From assembly GCF_014529935.1 (NCBI RefSeq), contig NZ_JACVFC010000001.1, forward strand, positions 744,001 through 808,000: DNA of 64,000 bases, read 5' to 3'. A model generated the notes under the pieces. The model made no database searches and was not told the DNA's origin. It saw nothing but the letters and a program-made list of their open reading frames with translations. How positions within the stretch are numbered: position 1 is the stretch's first letter; the number at the start of each line of letters is the position of its first letter. Shown piece by piece: positions 38,501 through 49,500 of the stretch. The translations under genes and the position numbers were made by a program. This DNA is from Chitinophaga qingshengii. GTDB taxonomy: Bacteria; Bacteroidota; Bacteroidia; Chitinophagales; Chitinophagaceae.

Positions 38501-41500
38501 TTCAAGATAGCCAGTATCGTCACCGGCAGATCGAGGCATTTACGCATCAGTACAGGTACGTACCGGCATCCCGGAGACAACTGTTTTTCCAGCAAATGAG
38601 CCAATTCATTCGCCTTTCCATTCAACCCGGCAAATGTCAGCGATGCTGCGCCATATTTGTATGCACAACGATAAGGATAAGCAGCCGCCTGCAGTGCAAT
38701 AAGCCCGTGAATAGTGTTGTCCGTCTGATAGTCGTACGCCGTTTCATTTCGTTTATACAGTAGCATAGTACGTTCCTGCTGCGCGATCAGGTCTATTTTG
38801 TTCATTTCCTTCCCGGGCTGTCCGGCCATCAACAAAGTAGCCGTATGAAAGTAATTATGCAGTTTCCGGGCCTCCTCATCGGAGATATAACGACGATCGT
38901 AGGTAAGCGATACTATGACCCTGCCAGCTGTAGCATCTATCGTAAAATCCAGCAGGGTATTAGTATCCGACCGGCCTTCTATTTGAAGCTGCGGGTAACC
39001 TGTTTTCTGTTGTTGTGTTGGCTCATAGCGGAGTTGATCATAGATATGAAAATCCACGAAATTGAATATCGTATCAAATAACGGGTTTCCTCCCTGGCGG
39101 CCTTCGGGAAGCTGCGCTACTATTTCGGGAAGGGGCACCCATTCGTAGGGTTTGACCGCTTTCAGTTTATTGTCTACCATTTGCAGATAACCGGACCATG
39201 TAAGCGGGTATGGTATCTTTAACCGGAAAGGAATTGTATTCAGAAAACAACCCAGTATCATATCCCCGTCTTCCGTTACGGGGCGGTTACTGGTCACGTA
39301 GCCCGACAATACATCATTATTAAAAGATAACATCGACAACATCTGCAAATAGGCCGCAAATGTAATTGTGCGTATGCTGACATGTTCCGCTGCAGCAAGC
39401 CGGTTAAGCTGTTCCAGCCATCTGGCGTCGGCTTTAATCCGTAGCCTGCCGGGGGTTGTTTCGGTATCATCCTTTACCTGCCGGGAGAACGCTATTTTAT
39501 TATAGTCTTCCAGCTCTTTTTTCCAGAAACCGGCTCCGGCTCCCTCTCTCTTCATGGCCAGCTGCTGCAGCACAAAATCTTTATAACCAGCTTTCAGGGA
39601 AGATGCCGGCCGGTAATTATTTTGTTTCAGGGAAGTATAAATATTGTGAAGTTCCGTATTAAAAGACGCATCGCTCCAGCCATCCAGAATAGCATGATGG
39701 CAAACAAAAAGAACGAATACCTCATCCTCTGCGAGCCTGATAACAGCGAATCGCCACAGCGGCCGGTCTGCTTCCGTAAAGGGGCGTTTACGGTCCTTTT
39801 CCATCAATGCTGTTATAAATACCTCCTGATCTTTTACATCGCTTGCGCATAAATCGATATACTCCAGCGGCAGGTTGAGCTGCCGGTATACCAGCTGAAG
39901 AGGCTGCGAAAAATTGCTGATATCAAAACCGGTGCGGAGTATAGGATGACGATCTGCCATTATTCCCAATGCTTTTTTAAACAGCCGGATATCGAACCCG
40001 GGATAATGCAGCTGGTGAACCATCTGATCGTGGTAAACCATACCTTCTTCCTTCATATGGTGGAAGAACATTCCTTTTTGTATATCACTCATTGGATATA
40101 CATCTTCAATATTTTCAGGGGCCGGTATCCCGGGATGCTGTAATACCATTTGTTTCAGTGCTTCTACTTCCGCCGCCACCAACGACGGGTAATCGATAGC
40201 CTCCGGCTGTTTATTCCTGATAATTAATGCAAGCTTTGTGATGGTGTCGTTGTTGTACAGGTCTGCCACGCTCACAGGTACTTTCAGCCGTTTGTTCATC
40301 ACACTGAGCAAACGAATGGCTTTGATGGAATCCCCCCCGATATTAAAATAGCTTTCTGTGGTACTGATCCTTTTGAGCTGCAGGATTTCCTCCCAGATCT
40401 CTGCGACCTGTTGTTCCAGTGAGTTGGCCGGCGCCTTATAATGATCTGCCGGAGCTATTCCAGGCAGTGGCAGTTTCTTTTTATCCAGCTTACCATTTGC
40501 TGTCAACGGCCAGGAGAGCACCCTGGTAAAGTAAGCAGGCACCATATAATGCGGCATCCAGCTTTCCAGGAAAGTTCGAATCCCTTCCGTTTGCAAGTCT
40601 TGCTCAGCGGTATAATATGCACTGATCACCGCCTCATCCTCTCTGCCGATGCATATCACCACCACTTCATGAATACCGGGGTATTGGCTCAGTGTATTCT
40701 CTATTTCTGCCAGTTCAATCCGGTATCCTCTTATTTTCACCTGGTCGTCTATACGGCCCATATATTCCAGATCTCCATCCGGCAACATGCGGCACAAATC
40801 GCCCGACATATACCATCTGTTCCCTGAAAACTGCCGGTAGCGTTCTTGTGTTAACTCAGGCTGATTAAGATACCCAAGGGCAACACCTGCACCTTTCACC
40901 GTAAGCTCGCCCGGTACGCCTGGTGGCAGCGGATTACCCAACTCATCAACAATACGTATACCGAGAGTGGGTATAGGTTTTCCGATATTACTGATATTAT
41001 TGTTGATTTCATGAAGCGTGATTTCTTTAAACGTAACGTGTACAGTCGTTTCTGTGATGCCAAACATGTTGACGAGGGCAGTACGCGGATGACGGACATG
41101 AAAACTTTTTAGCCGGGCGGGAGACAGCGCTTCACCGCCAAATATCACATAACGCAGCTGTAAACCAGTCCTACGCTGTTCTTCTATACCCGCCAGGCTA
41201 TAGAAGGCTGACGGCGTCTGGTTTAAAACAGTAACTTTCTCTTTTTCAAGTATATCCAGGAACAGGTCGGGATTCCGGGTCACTGACCGGGGAATCATCA
41301 CCAGCCTGCCCCCAAACAATAATGCACCATACATTTCCCATACAGAGAAATCGAAGTTGTATGCGTGAAAAAATGTCCAGGTGTCTGTTTGCGAGAAATC
41401 AAATAAGGGTGTTTCATTAAAAAACAACCTTATAACATTTTTATGGGAAACCACCACTCCTTTGGGCTTTCCTGTTGTACCTGAGGTATAGATGACATAG

Positions 41501-44500
41501 GCAGGGGAGTCGCTTTGTACACGGGGCATCTCCGGCAACGCTCCTATACAGCTGTCATCGATATTTTCTATCAACAGCACTTGCGGGTGCTTCGCTATGG
41601 CCATATTAGCTTCCTCTGTGAGCAGGATCGCTGCCCGGCTGTCATCCAGTAAAAACATAATCCTTTGTAACGGTAACTCCGGGTCTATCGGCAGGTAGGC
41701 TGCACCGGCCTTCAATATGCCCACCATAGCGGGAACCATATTAATACTTTTGTTCAGCATAATGGCCACGATCGCACCGGGGGATACCCCCTTGGCCATT
41801 AATGCCGCGGCAATATTGTCCGACAGCCGGGCTAGCGCGGTATAGGTAATCGCTTCATCGTTCATCACTACGGCTATCTTGTCGGGATAAAATTGTTGCT
41901 GTGCGGCCAAACATTCCGTGAGTGTCATGGTAGTCGGAAAAAGCACATCCGTTTTGTCGTGCATACCCAGCATCTGAATATCTTCCGGGATAAATAACCC
42001 TTCCCGGCTAATGGTATAAAACGGCGTATGAACAATCCCGTGAATTGCTTCCCGGAAATAATCCGTAATCTTTCCGACAGTGGTAGCATCTATCCTGGCT
42101 TGCTCGTAAGTGATAATGACCTGAAGCTGATCAAAAGTTCCATTGGCGCTAAAATCGAAGAACGTGTTGGTGTTTTCAAATCCCTCCACCAACGGTACAG
42201 CCGCATTGCTGGCCGTTTTAGCGGTAATGGCCTCTTTGAAAATATGGAAATCAACATAATTGAACAGGACATCAAAGAAAAGGTTACGATCACCCGAGGC
42301 CTCTCCGGTCAGTTTAGCGACCTGGTATAATGAAATGCCCTCATGGCGTTTCTGCCGCTTCAGCCGGGCGTCGATATCCTGCACATATTGCAGCCAGTTT
42401 CCTCCGGCAGGTACAGATACCCGGAATGGCAGCGTATTAAGAAAACAGCCTAACACTTTGTCGCCATCCCTGCGGCCAGGGCGGCTGTTGGTAACCACTC
42501 CTACAACAAAGGAGGTATCATAACTAAGCATTCCAAGCGCGTAGGCATATGCGCTGAAAATGGCATGTTTCAGGGTGACGCCATGCTCTTTACAAAACGC
42601 CCTGATCTGCGCCATTGTGACATTCTCTATCAGGAAGGTGTGGCGACAGGGGCCTGACAGCTGTTGCGCAACGGGGGGGCTATCGGGCAATACATAGCGC
42701 CTTGCGCCTTCCAGCGCACTACGCCAATATTGTACTGTTTCCTCCTGCACCACCCTCACCATAGCCTCAGCCACAAAATCTTCATAAGAGCAGCGTAGCT
42801 TTCCGATATATAATCCGGGGTTACCGTATAACCGGATATAGGTATTATTCAGTTCCGTAATAAAAGATGCATTACTCCAACCATCGAGGATAGCATGGTG
42901 AAACGTCCAGATAAGGGCCACTCCGCCCGCTCCCAGCGTAAACACAGCCATGCTGTATAACGGCGGTATGGAAATATCCGTGATAGCCGTCCGCTCCCTA
43001 TGCGCATAGTTTTTCAACCAGGCTTCCTGCTCCGCAAGTCCCAGGTGTGAAATATCTGAAAAAGAAATTGCCGCCTGTACGTTCCTGTATACAATTTGCA
43101 CGGGCACTTCAGTTATATCCAGGTCGAAGGCAGTCCTTAATATTTCATGTTTTTCCACCATCAGCCGGAAGGCATTTTCAAAACGGGCTTTATCAAAATC
43201 AGTATAGGGCAGCACATAGGAAAACTGGTCTATATAAACCCCTGCATCTTCACGGTTACTTTTGTTGTGAAACACCATCCCCATCTCGGTGTCGCTCATG
43301 GGAAACACTGCTTCGATATGTTCTCTCGTTGTTGCCGGCAGTTTATCAAGCACCGTTGCAGCTACAGTTGCAAAATGTTGACGGGCTACAGACAGGTCAT
43401 CAGGAATCAGGAGCCCCAATTCCCTGTCGAGATACTCTGCCAGCCCGGCAATGGTATCATGTTCATAAATAGCAGCCACGGTGAGGTTGCTGCCCAATAC
43501 TTCATTGATACCGCCTATCACCCGTACGGCCCTGATAGAGTCTCCTCCTATATCAAAGAAATGCTGATCGCGGGAAATGGCTTCCAGCTCCAGTACCTGT
43601 AACCATACCGGGAGTAGTTTTTCCTCGTATTTGTTCTCCAGGGCAATTACTTCGGCAGCAGTGGCATTCTCCCATGCGGGCAACTGCTTTTTGTTGATCT
43701 TTCCATTTGGCGTTAATGGGAACTGCCCGAGCAACACCCAATAAGCGGGTATCATATAAGCCGGCAGTTTACCCCGCAGGTAATCGCGAAGAGAGTTGGT
43801 AGTAGCGTTACCACATGGTATAACGTAAGCTACCAATTGTGCCGCACCTGTATTGTCATGTTTTGCCACCACGGTAACGTCTTCCACGTCTTCGTGCTGC
43901 AGCAACACTGATGCGATTTCTCCCAACTCAATACGATGCCCTTTTATTTTTACCTGGTCATCTTTTCTTCCCAGGTATATCACTTCGCCTGTGGTTGTCA
44001 GCACACCGAGATCTCCCGACAAATAAAGACGTTCGCCTGCCACAAAAGGATTCGATATAAACCTCAACGCTGTTAGTTCCGGCCGATTCAGATAGCCTCG
44101 CGACAATCCGCAGCCGGTAACACAAATTTCACCGATGGCTCCCATAGGTAAACGGCGACCGTATCTATCCACGATATAGATGTCTAATGTGGGAATAGGC
44201 CTTCCGATATTACTGTGGCCCGCATCTATTTCTTCCGCACCTATCTCCTTATAGGTCACATGCACGGTGGTTTCCGTAATGCCAAACATATTGATCAGCT
44301 TGCATTGCGGATATCTGTAGTGCCAGTATTTCAGTTTCACGGGATTAAGTGCTTCGCCGCCAAAAATGACATAGCGCAAGTTAAGCGGGGTATCCTCAGC
44401 TTCCTGGTCGGTGCGGATCAGATTGTAGAAGGCAGAAGGTGTTTGATTCAATACCGTTACAGATTCCCGGTTCAACATCTCCCTGAAAAGCGCCGGATCC

Positions 44501-46521
44501 TGTATTGTTTTTTCCGGCACAATTACCAATCGGCCTCCATACAAAAGAGCCCCATACATTTCCCAAACAGAAAAATCGAAATTATAGTTATGAAAAAAGG
44601 TCCACACATCCTGTCGGTCAAAATCAAACTGAAACGCATCATTAAAAAGCAGCCGGACAATATTCCGGTGCGAGATCATTGCGCCTTTAGGTGTTCCTGT
44701 AGTTCCGGAAGTGTAGATAATGTAAGCCAGATCATCCGGCAAACCGGCTACCCCCACTACTTCCGCATATTCATCCTGTGCCTGCAGTTGCTGTATATCC
44801 AGTACCTGGACACCGGGAAACATGTTGGGCGCTATTACCCGGTTGGTGAGTATAATACTGGAGCCACTGTCTATTACCATGAACTGAATACGCGACGCCG
44901 GCTGATCCGGGACAATAGGCAGATATGCCCCACCAGCCTTCAACACGCCCAGTATCCCTGCAATCATATCGGGGGTGCGATCCAACAGCAACGTTACCAC
45001 CATTTCCCTGCCAACACCCATACGACGGAGGCTACAGGCGATCTGAGCAGCCCTGTCGTTGAGCCATTTGTAAGTAAAGCTTTCCGTTTCCCAGGTAAGC
45101 GCCACTGCTTCCGGATGTAGTAATGCCTGTTTTTCAAATAATCCATGAATAGTAGCATCTGCGGGATAAGACACCTTTCCCCATGCATCGGTGCCGGCAG
45201 GAGCCATCAGCCCGATAGTGGCAATACACTGTGAAGGCTCATTGGCGGCGATCCCAAGGAGATGGAGATATTGCATCGCCAAGTCTTCTATAAAAACCCG
45301 GTTGTAGCGGCTTTCGTTATATATTATTTTGAGGTGGAGCTGACCGGACAATGACAGCACCACATTGAGATCATAATTTGTTTGTTCAAAAGCTGCAATA
45401 CCAGTAATCGTATAACCGGCAGCGTTATTACCGGTGCCGCTTCCCTGTGCAACGGGATAGTTTTCATATACCAGTACATGATCGAACAGGCTATCCCCGT
45501 CTGCCTGCTGCAGTATACTTGCCAATGAAAAATAATGATAAGGCATAGATGCGGTGGCGTCGCATTGGATGCTCTTCCATAATTGTTCCTGTGTAAGGGT
45601 ATCATCGATTTCCGCTTTAACAGGCACAGTATTGATAAACAGCCCCACCATCGTTTCTATGCCGGGTATTTCTGCGGGCCGGCCAGACACTACTGCTCCA
45701 AAGACTACCTGCTGACTACCGCTATACCGGGCAAGCAATATACTCCAGGTGGCCTGCATCACGGTGTAGGCTGTAACGCCGCGGGCCGCGGCAACAGTTA
45801 GTAACCGGGCCGTAGTATCAGCATCCAGCGAATGTTCTGTTACCTGGTTCCGATATACTTCGCCCTGGGATTGCAGCAAGGGAAAAGCTGAAAAGTTCTC
45901 ACACAATTCCAGGTAACCTCTCCAGTATTTTAATGCACTGGTCCGATCCTGCTTTTCCAGCCAGTTGATATACTGACGGTAGGCCGGTACAGGTTCAGGC
46001 TGATATTGCTCCGAGGCGCAAAGCGCGCTGTATATCCGTGTAAAATCATTCATGATGATAGCGGTACACCAACCATCCATTAGGATATGATGAAACGAAA
46101 GAATGATTTCAAAGCCCGCTGCCGCCGTTTTCAACACAGCTATCCGCAGCAATAGTTCTCCCGACAGGTTGAATGGCTGTTGTCTGTCGAGCGCTTTAAA
46201 GGCAGCTACTTTTGCCGGTACATCCGGCACATGACTAATATCTTCAAAATAAAAAGGAGTACCGGCTTCCTTTAATACTACCTGGTGAATACGCTTCGAC
46301 GACTTCTGAACAAAAACTGTCCGGAGAATATCGTAACGTTTCATAAGGGTGTCCACGGCACGCCTGAGCAGGGGCAAGCTGAGTTCACCTGTTATTGTAT
46401 AGGAAAACTGCTGTAAATATGCAGAGGAGTCTGGCGCCAGCATGGCATGAAAGTACATGCCCTCCTGCATCGGGGACAAAGGATAGAGGTCCTGTATATT
46501 TTCTCTGGAAAATAAATTCAT
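35587..46521 (-). CDS. NRPS E: C-A(Thr)-PCP-C-A(Thr)-PCP-C-A-PCP-C
   Basis: At 3644 residues this is the largest gene in the window. The N-terminus MNLFSRENIQDLYPLSPMQ resembles the COM acceptor of TycB-type proteins, and the first C domain has HHILMDGWC, the form seen after epimerases; protein D ends in an E domain with a COM-like tail. Domains in approximate order: C 1-430, A 455-950, PCP 965-1035, C 1067-1505, A 1530-2020, PCP 2040-2110, C 2135-2580, A 2600-3090, PCP 3110-3180, C 3190-3620. The first two A domains give DFWNIGMVH, the standard threonine signature. The third has FDSVVWQ and reads about DSWDLGAIG, which I cannot assign. The second and third C domains share HHAILDGWS. The protein ends with a full C domain (HHIISDG) that must serve the A domain of protein F. 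The start is 48 bp after D. Confidence 0.94.
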   Translation of the reverse strand: MNLFSRENIQDLYPLSPMQEGMYFHAMLAPDSSAYLQQFSYTITGELSLPLLRRAVDTLMKRYDILRTVFVQKSSKRIHQVVLKEAGTPFYFEDISHVPDVPAKVAAFKALDRQQPFNLSGELLLRIAVLKTAAAGFEIILSFHHILMDGWCTAIIMNDFTRIYSALCASEQYQPEPVPAYRQYINWLEKQDRTSALKYWRGYLELCENFSAFPLLQSQGEVYRNQVTEHSLDADTTARLLTVAAARGVTAYTVMQATWSILLARYSGSQQVVFGAVVSGRPAEIPGIETMVGLFINTVPVKAEIDDTLTQEQLWKSIQCDATASMPYHYFSLASILQQADGDSLFDHVLVYENYPVAQGSGTGNNAAGYTITGIAAFEQTNYDLNVVLSLSGQLHLKIIYNESRYNRVFIEDLAMQYLHLLGIAANEPSQCIATIGLMAPAGTDAWGKVSYPADATIHGLFEKQALLHPEAVALTWETESFTYKWLNDRAAQIACSLRRMGVGREMVVTLLLDRTPDMIAGILGVLKAGGAYLPIVPDQPASRIQFMVIDSGSSIILTNRVIAPNMFPGVQVLDIQQLQAQDEYAEVVGVAGLPDDLAYIIYTSGTTGTPKGAMISHRNIVRLLFNDAFQFDFDRQDVWTFFHNYNFDFSVWEMYGALLYGGRLVIVPEKTIQDPALFREMLNRESVTVLNQTPSAFYNLIRTDQEAEDTPLNLRYVIFGGEALNPVKLKYWHYRYPQCKLINMFGITETTVHVTYKEIGAEEIDAGHSNIGRPIPTLDIYIVDRYGRRLPMGAIGEICVTGCGLSRGYLNRPELTALRFISNPFVAGERLYLSGDLGVLTTTGEVIYLGRKDDQVKIKGHRIELGEIASVLLQHEDVEDVTVVAKHDNTGAAQLVAYVIPCGNATTNSLRDYLRGKLPAYMIPAYWVLLGQFPLTPNGKINKKQLPAWENATAAEVIALENKYEEKLLPVWLQVLELEAISRDQHFFDIGGDSIRAVRVIGGINEVLGSNLTVAAIYEHDTIAGLAEYLDRELGLLIPDDLSVARQHFATVAATVLDKLPATTREHIEAVFPMSDTEMGMVFHNKSNREDAGVYIDQFSYVLPYTDFDKARFENAFRLMVEKHEILRTAFDLDITEVPVQIVYRNVQAAISFSDISHLGLAEQEAWLKNYAHRERTAITDISIPPLYSMAVFTLGAGGVALIWTFHHAILDGWSNASFITELNNTYIRLYGNPGLYIGKLRCSYEDFVAEAMVRVVQEETVQYWRSALEGARRYVLPDSPPVAQQLSGPCRHTFLIENVTMAQIRAFCKEHGVTLKHAIFSAYAYALGMLSYDTSFVVGVVTNSRPGRRDGDKVLGCFLNTLPFRVSVPAGGNWLQYVQDIDARLKRQKRHEGISLYQVAKLTGEASGDRNLFFDVLFNYVDFHIFKEAITAKTASNAAVPLVEGFENTNTFFDFSANGTFDQLQVIITYEQARIDATTVGKITDYFREAIHGIVHTPFYTISREGLFIPEDIQMLGMHDKTDVLFPTTMTLTECLAAQQQFYPDKIAVVMNDEAITYTALARLSDNIAAALMAKGVSPGAIVAIMLNKSINMVPAMVGILKAGAAYLPIDPELPLQRIMFLLDDSRAAILLTEEANMAIAKHPQVLLIENIDDSCIGALPEMPRVQSDSPAYVIYTSGTTGKPKGVVVSHKNVIRLFFNETPLFDFSQTDTWTFFHAYNFDFSVWEMYGALLFGGRLVMIPRSVTRNPDLFLDILEKEKVTVLNQTPSAFYSLAGIEEQRRTGLQLRYVIFGGEALSPARLKSFHVRHPRTALVNMFGITETTVHVTFKEITLHEINNNISNIGKPIPTLGIRIVDELGNPLPPGVPGELTVKGAGVALGYLNQPELTQERYRQFSGNRWYMSGDLCRMLPDGDLEYMGRIDDQVKIRGYRIELAEIENTLSQYPGIHEVVVICIGREDEAVISAYYTAEQDLQTEGIRTFLESWMPHYMVPAYFTRVLSWPLTANGKLDKKKLPLPGIAPADHYKAPANSLEQQVAEIWEEILQLKRISTTESYFNIGGDSIKAIRLLSVMNKRLKVPVSVADLYNNDTITKLALIIRNKQPEAIDYPSLVAAEVEALKQMVLQHPGIPAPENIEDVYPMSDIQKGMFFHHMKEEGMVYHDQMVHQLHYPGFDIRLFKKALGIMADRHPILRTGFDISNFSQPLQLVYRQLNLPLEYIDLCASDVKDQEVFITALMEKDRKRPFTEADRPLWRFAVIRLAEDEVFVLFVCHHAILDGWSDASFNTELHNIYTSLKQNNYRPASSLKAGYKDFVLQQLAMKREGAGAGFWKKELEDYNKIAFSRQVKDDTETTPGRLRIKADARWLEQLNRLAAAEHVSIRTITFAAYLQMLSMLSFNNDVLSGYVTSNRPVTEDGDMILGCFLNTIPFRLKIPYPLTWSGYLQMVDNKLKAVKPYEWVPLPEIVAQLPEGRQGGNPLFDTIFNFVDFHIYDQLRYEPTQQQKTGYPQLQIEGRSDTNTLLDFTIDATAGRVIVSLTYDRRYISDEEARKLHNYFHTATLLMAGQPGKEMNKIDLIAQQERTMLLYKRNETAYDYQTDNTIHGLIALQAAAYPYRCAYKYGAASLTFAGLNGKANELAHLLEKQLSPGCRYVPVLMRKCLDLPVTILAILKTGRAFALLDIQWPEERIAAIVDRLGSRVLMVNEESEKQLQHSKRLLPMCMVCNQEQLPETTVGLVKEVAPRDPLFVIHTSGTTGQPKAVVNHHAGILNRFLYMNKRYGVRENDVVLVTSNVAFDSVVWQLLWPLTNGIPAILPQWEGIDPVKLPDLIAAEKVTITDFVPSVFNIVVDIIEPQQDTMRHKLATLRQLLIGGEAMSASHINRFLRLFPEVSITNAYGPSETSIGTVFYEVSAGWEGAIPIGRPIDNVHCLVLDKNRCLLPDGVIGELYLGGICVGSGYLGDARHTAEVFTTLPFEGYDQEVFYQTGDLVRYMPDGNLSYIGRKDEQVKIRGIRIELEEIAAVLRKHSQIKETFVQHLLQDGKSSLVAYFTSGVTMDHTTLATFLSAYLPGYMIPEYFIQMDGFPVTLNGKLDKSSLPMPKLARKTAGTPAGNEQEARLVEMMATVLHKGADRPGIDDNFFELGGHSLTAMVLVSQIRQLLGAHVPLKVLYATPTARSLAEYISGHAERVLPTVIQPAVPANNYPLTLPQRRLFVLHQRNPAHTGYHITRVFSIDNGIKQEDLQKIFSTLVRRHESLRTSFEMIGDSPRLVVHENISPQIRHIERRGEDTESLIRQFVQPFQLEVAPLFRIGWINSGHENPLMIIDMHHIISDGISQDILAAEFAALAAGRTLPALSLQYKDYAVWKAQLLHAGDSKDYWTRKLTNATFGLELPWDKAAMGASRSSGMYSFRFTEQQSAGVRRLMSALGCSQFSLLLGMYHILLAKLTGSLDVVSGAVVAGRPHWQLQSVVGLFVNTLPVRLPVASQVPLTEWLQLFHDNILQALQYQDEDIDAVVDELISAGNMEYARDYTAMFTLQLPSTPGETGEDLPFAGMSPAPYQPAHAICDLVLAAGENNGGFDFVFQYDTQRLLPSTISKFSEYFISIADQLCHRHGLTFEQLHIGQTFRLAEAIIIDSDPNLSW

Positions 46522-46569
46522 AGCCTGGTGGTATAACTCGCTTGGGAATATTTTGGTAATAAGAAAATA

Positions 46570-49500
46570 TCAGTCGAAAAGATGGTTCAGTTCATCAACA
46601 GAAAATTCGCTGTTGGCGAAAGCATCCGGGAATTGCTCGACGGCAGGCATATTCGTGCAACCTGCAATAAGTTCTTTCAATGTTGAGGAATATTGCGTAA
46701 AAAAATGATCCATAGTGGCTGCACTGTATTTATGGCTGTTATAATACAGGGTAAAATGCAGGGATTGTTCTATGATCATAGCGTTTAGTTCCAGGTCGAA
46801 GGCCAGTATTTCATCGTCGGCCACCCGATTACCAACCGGATGAGACGACAGGGTAAAATCGCTGAACTGTATATCCTGATCAAATTGCCCGAGATAATTA
46901 AACAGAATAGCAGGTTGTTGTTCCTGGAGGATTTCCAGCCCATTTATATATTTTAGAACACCATACCCCATACCATTATCGGGAATACTTCTCCGCTTTT
47001 CTTTCACCCCTGTAACCAGTTTTGCCAGATCTGTTTCATCTTCAACCGTTATTACCACCGGAAATATGGATGTAAACCAGCCAACGGTGCGGCTAATGTT
47101 GATATCCGGGAATAGTTCTTCCCTTCCATGTCCCTCCAGCATAAAACCTACTTTCCGGTTATTGTAACAGCGGTACACCGTCAATGCAAAAGCGGCGATC
47201 AGTACGTCCTGCGGGCTTACCCCCGGCACCAACCCTATACGTCTGAGCAGTATATCCGTCTCTGTACTATCGAGCTGCGCACTGCAATTACGCAGGTCTT
47301 TCAGGTTGGCCCGCCCCGTTATTTTATCTGCAGGGATGCCTGCCTGACCTTCCATTTCATTTATTGTCGCCTGCCAATATGCTTGCTGGCACAACAATGC
47401 GTCTGATAATGCATAATCATGAACTGCCATAGCAAAATCCCTATAGGCATGTGTTTTCAGAGGCAATGTCAGCGAAGACGTTGTTCTTTCCTGTTCCAGC
47501 AACGCCTGTACATCTTCCAGCAAAATCCGCCATGATACCCCATCGGTTACGAGGTGATGTATTACAAATAGTACAAAATCGGCTGCGGGGAGCCGGAATT
47601 GCACAATACGCATCAACGGCCCTTGCAGGTTATCCAAAGCCTGTATTTCCCCTGCTTTTTGCTCCATTAGTGCCAATGCGTCTGACTTACTCTGATAGTC
47701 AAAAAAATAATAGCACAGTTCACTGTCCGGCGGCATTATTTCCTGCGTCCATTTGCCTCCGGTTTGGGAAAACGTCGCCCTTAGCATATCATGATGGGTA
47801 CGAATTTTTTCAAAAATGGATTGTATCTGTCTGGGATTGGTTCTTTTCTTTAGTTGCAGGAGTATGGCATGATTAAAATATGCCGGTTGCCGGCGTTGTT
47901 GATGAAGGAAATAAAGCTGCACGGGAGTAAGCGGTACTGCTCCTGTTACCGGCCGCTGATCGATCTCACGCTGATCGGTTTTCATCAGTGCTGCCAGATC
48001 TGCTATCACCGGGTGTTCAAACAACATTTTTGTATCCAGCAGATAATGCTGGTTCCGCAAACGGGCAACGACCTGTATCGCTTTGATGGAATCACCGCCC
48101 AGACTAAAGAAATTTGCATCGACGCTGATAGCTGCCTGTCCGGTTACCTGGGCAATCACCGCTACCAGCGCCTGTTCTGCAGCGGTACGTGGTATAAGAA
48201 CCGGTTGTTCCACACGCTCGTCTTCTGTTGTTATTTCGGGCAACATCTTCCGGTCTGTTTTTCCGCTGCTGGTCAACGGAAGATTGGGCAATTGAATAAA
48301 ACGGGCAGGTATCATGTAAGCGGTCAGTTTCCCGGAGAGAAAGCTGATAAGTTTATTGGCATCCAGTGTAAAGCCAGCCACCACATAAGCCACCAGTATA
48401 TCTGCCCCCGTTTTGTCCTTGCGGCATATAACCGCGGCTTCTTCCATACCCGGAAACTGAAGCAATACGTTTTCAATCTCTCCCAGCTCAATACGATTAC
48501 CCCTTATTTTTACCTGACGATCTTTTCTGCCTTCATATAATATGTTTCCGTCTTCCGACCACCTTCCCAGATCACCGGTGCGGTAGATACGTTCTCCCCT
48601 TACAAAGGGACTTTGTACAAACGTATCATTGGTCAGTTCCGGGCGGTTAATATATCCACGGGCAAGTCCAATACCCGCTATGCATATCTCTCCACAACCA
48701 CCTACCGGCACCGGTTGCAGATTACTATCAAGAATACGCAGGCAGATATTGGCAATGGGTCTCCCTATTGGAACAACAGTATCATCTTTTCCGGTATCAT
48801 AGTAACTAACATCTACAGAGGCTTCCGTAGGGCCGTACAGGTTATACAGCGGAACAGGCAGTTTTTCATAGTGTTTTTGTACTACTGCCGGTAACAACGC
48901 TTCGCCACTTGCAAATATCCTGCTGAGCGTTTGCAGGCGACCTGATGTGTCTTTATTAAGCGCTTCCAGTACCAGGTGATATACACTCGGAACGAAATGC
49001 ACGGTAGTAGCTGCATACCTGGATACGTGCCGCATTAACATTTCCGGATCATACCTTATTTCTTTCGGCCCTATCACCATTTCACAACCAAAACACAGCG
49101 GCATGAATAACTCCCAGACGGAGACATCAAAAATATTGGGAGTTTTCTGAAGGATACTGTCTCCGGCATGAAAATGATAATATTTCCACATCCAGTCGAT
49201 CCGGTTTACAACACCTGCATGCTCCACCATTACCCCTTTAGGCAGCCCTGTTGACCCTGAGGTATAAATTACATACGCCAGGCTCTCCGACATGGGCCCC
49301 TTTAGCGGTTCCGGCACACGCTTCCATATAGCGCTGTGGGCGGCAGGAATATTGCTGAAAAAGATGTCTGTGTCTTCCGTATTATCAAGGGAAAAGCCTT
49401 CATCAGACAATACAACTTTAGCACAGGCATCTTCCAGTATATAAATGATCCGGGCTGCAGGAAAGGCAGGATCTACGGGAACATACGCACCACCGGCCCT

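Noticed and set aside
37900..45200. Recent DNA-level duplication of the two Thr modules in NRPS E
   Set aside because: The pocket motifs are identical, but surrounding protein sequence is clearly diverged (for example LNRESVTVLNQ versus LEKEKVTVLNQ and different loops), so any duplication is old.
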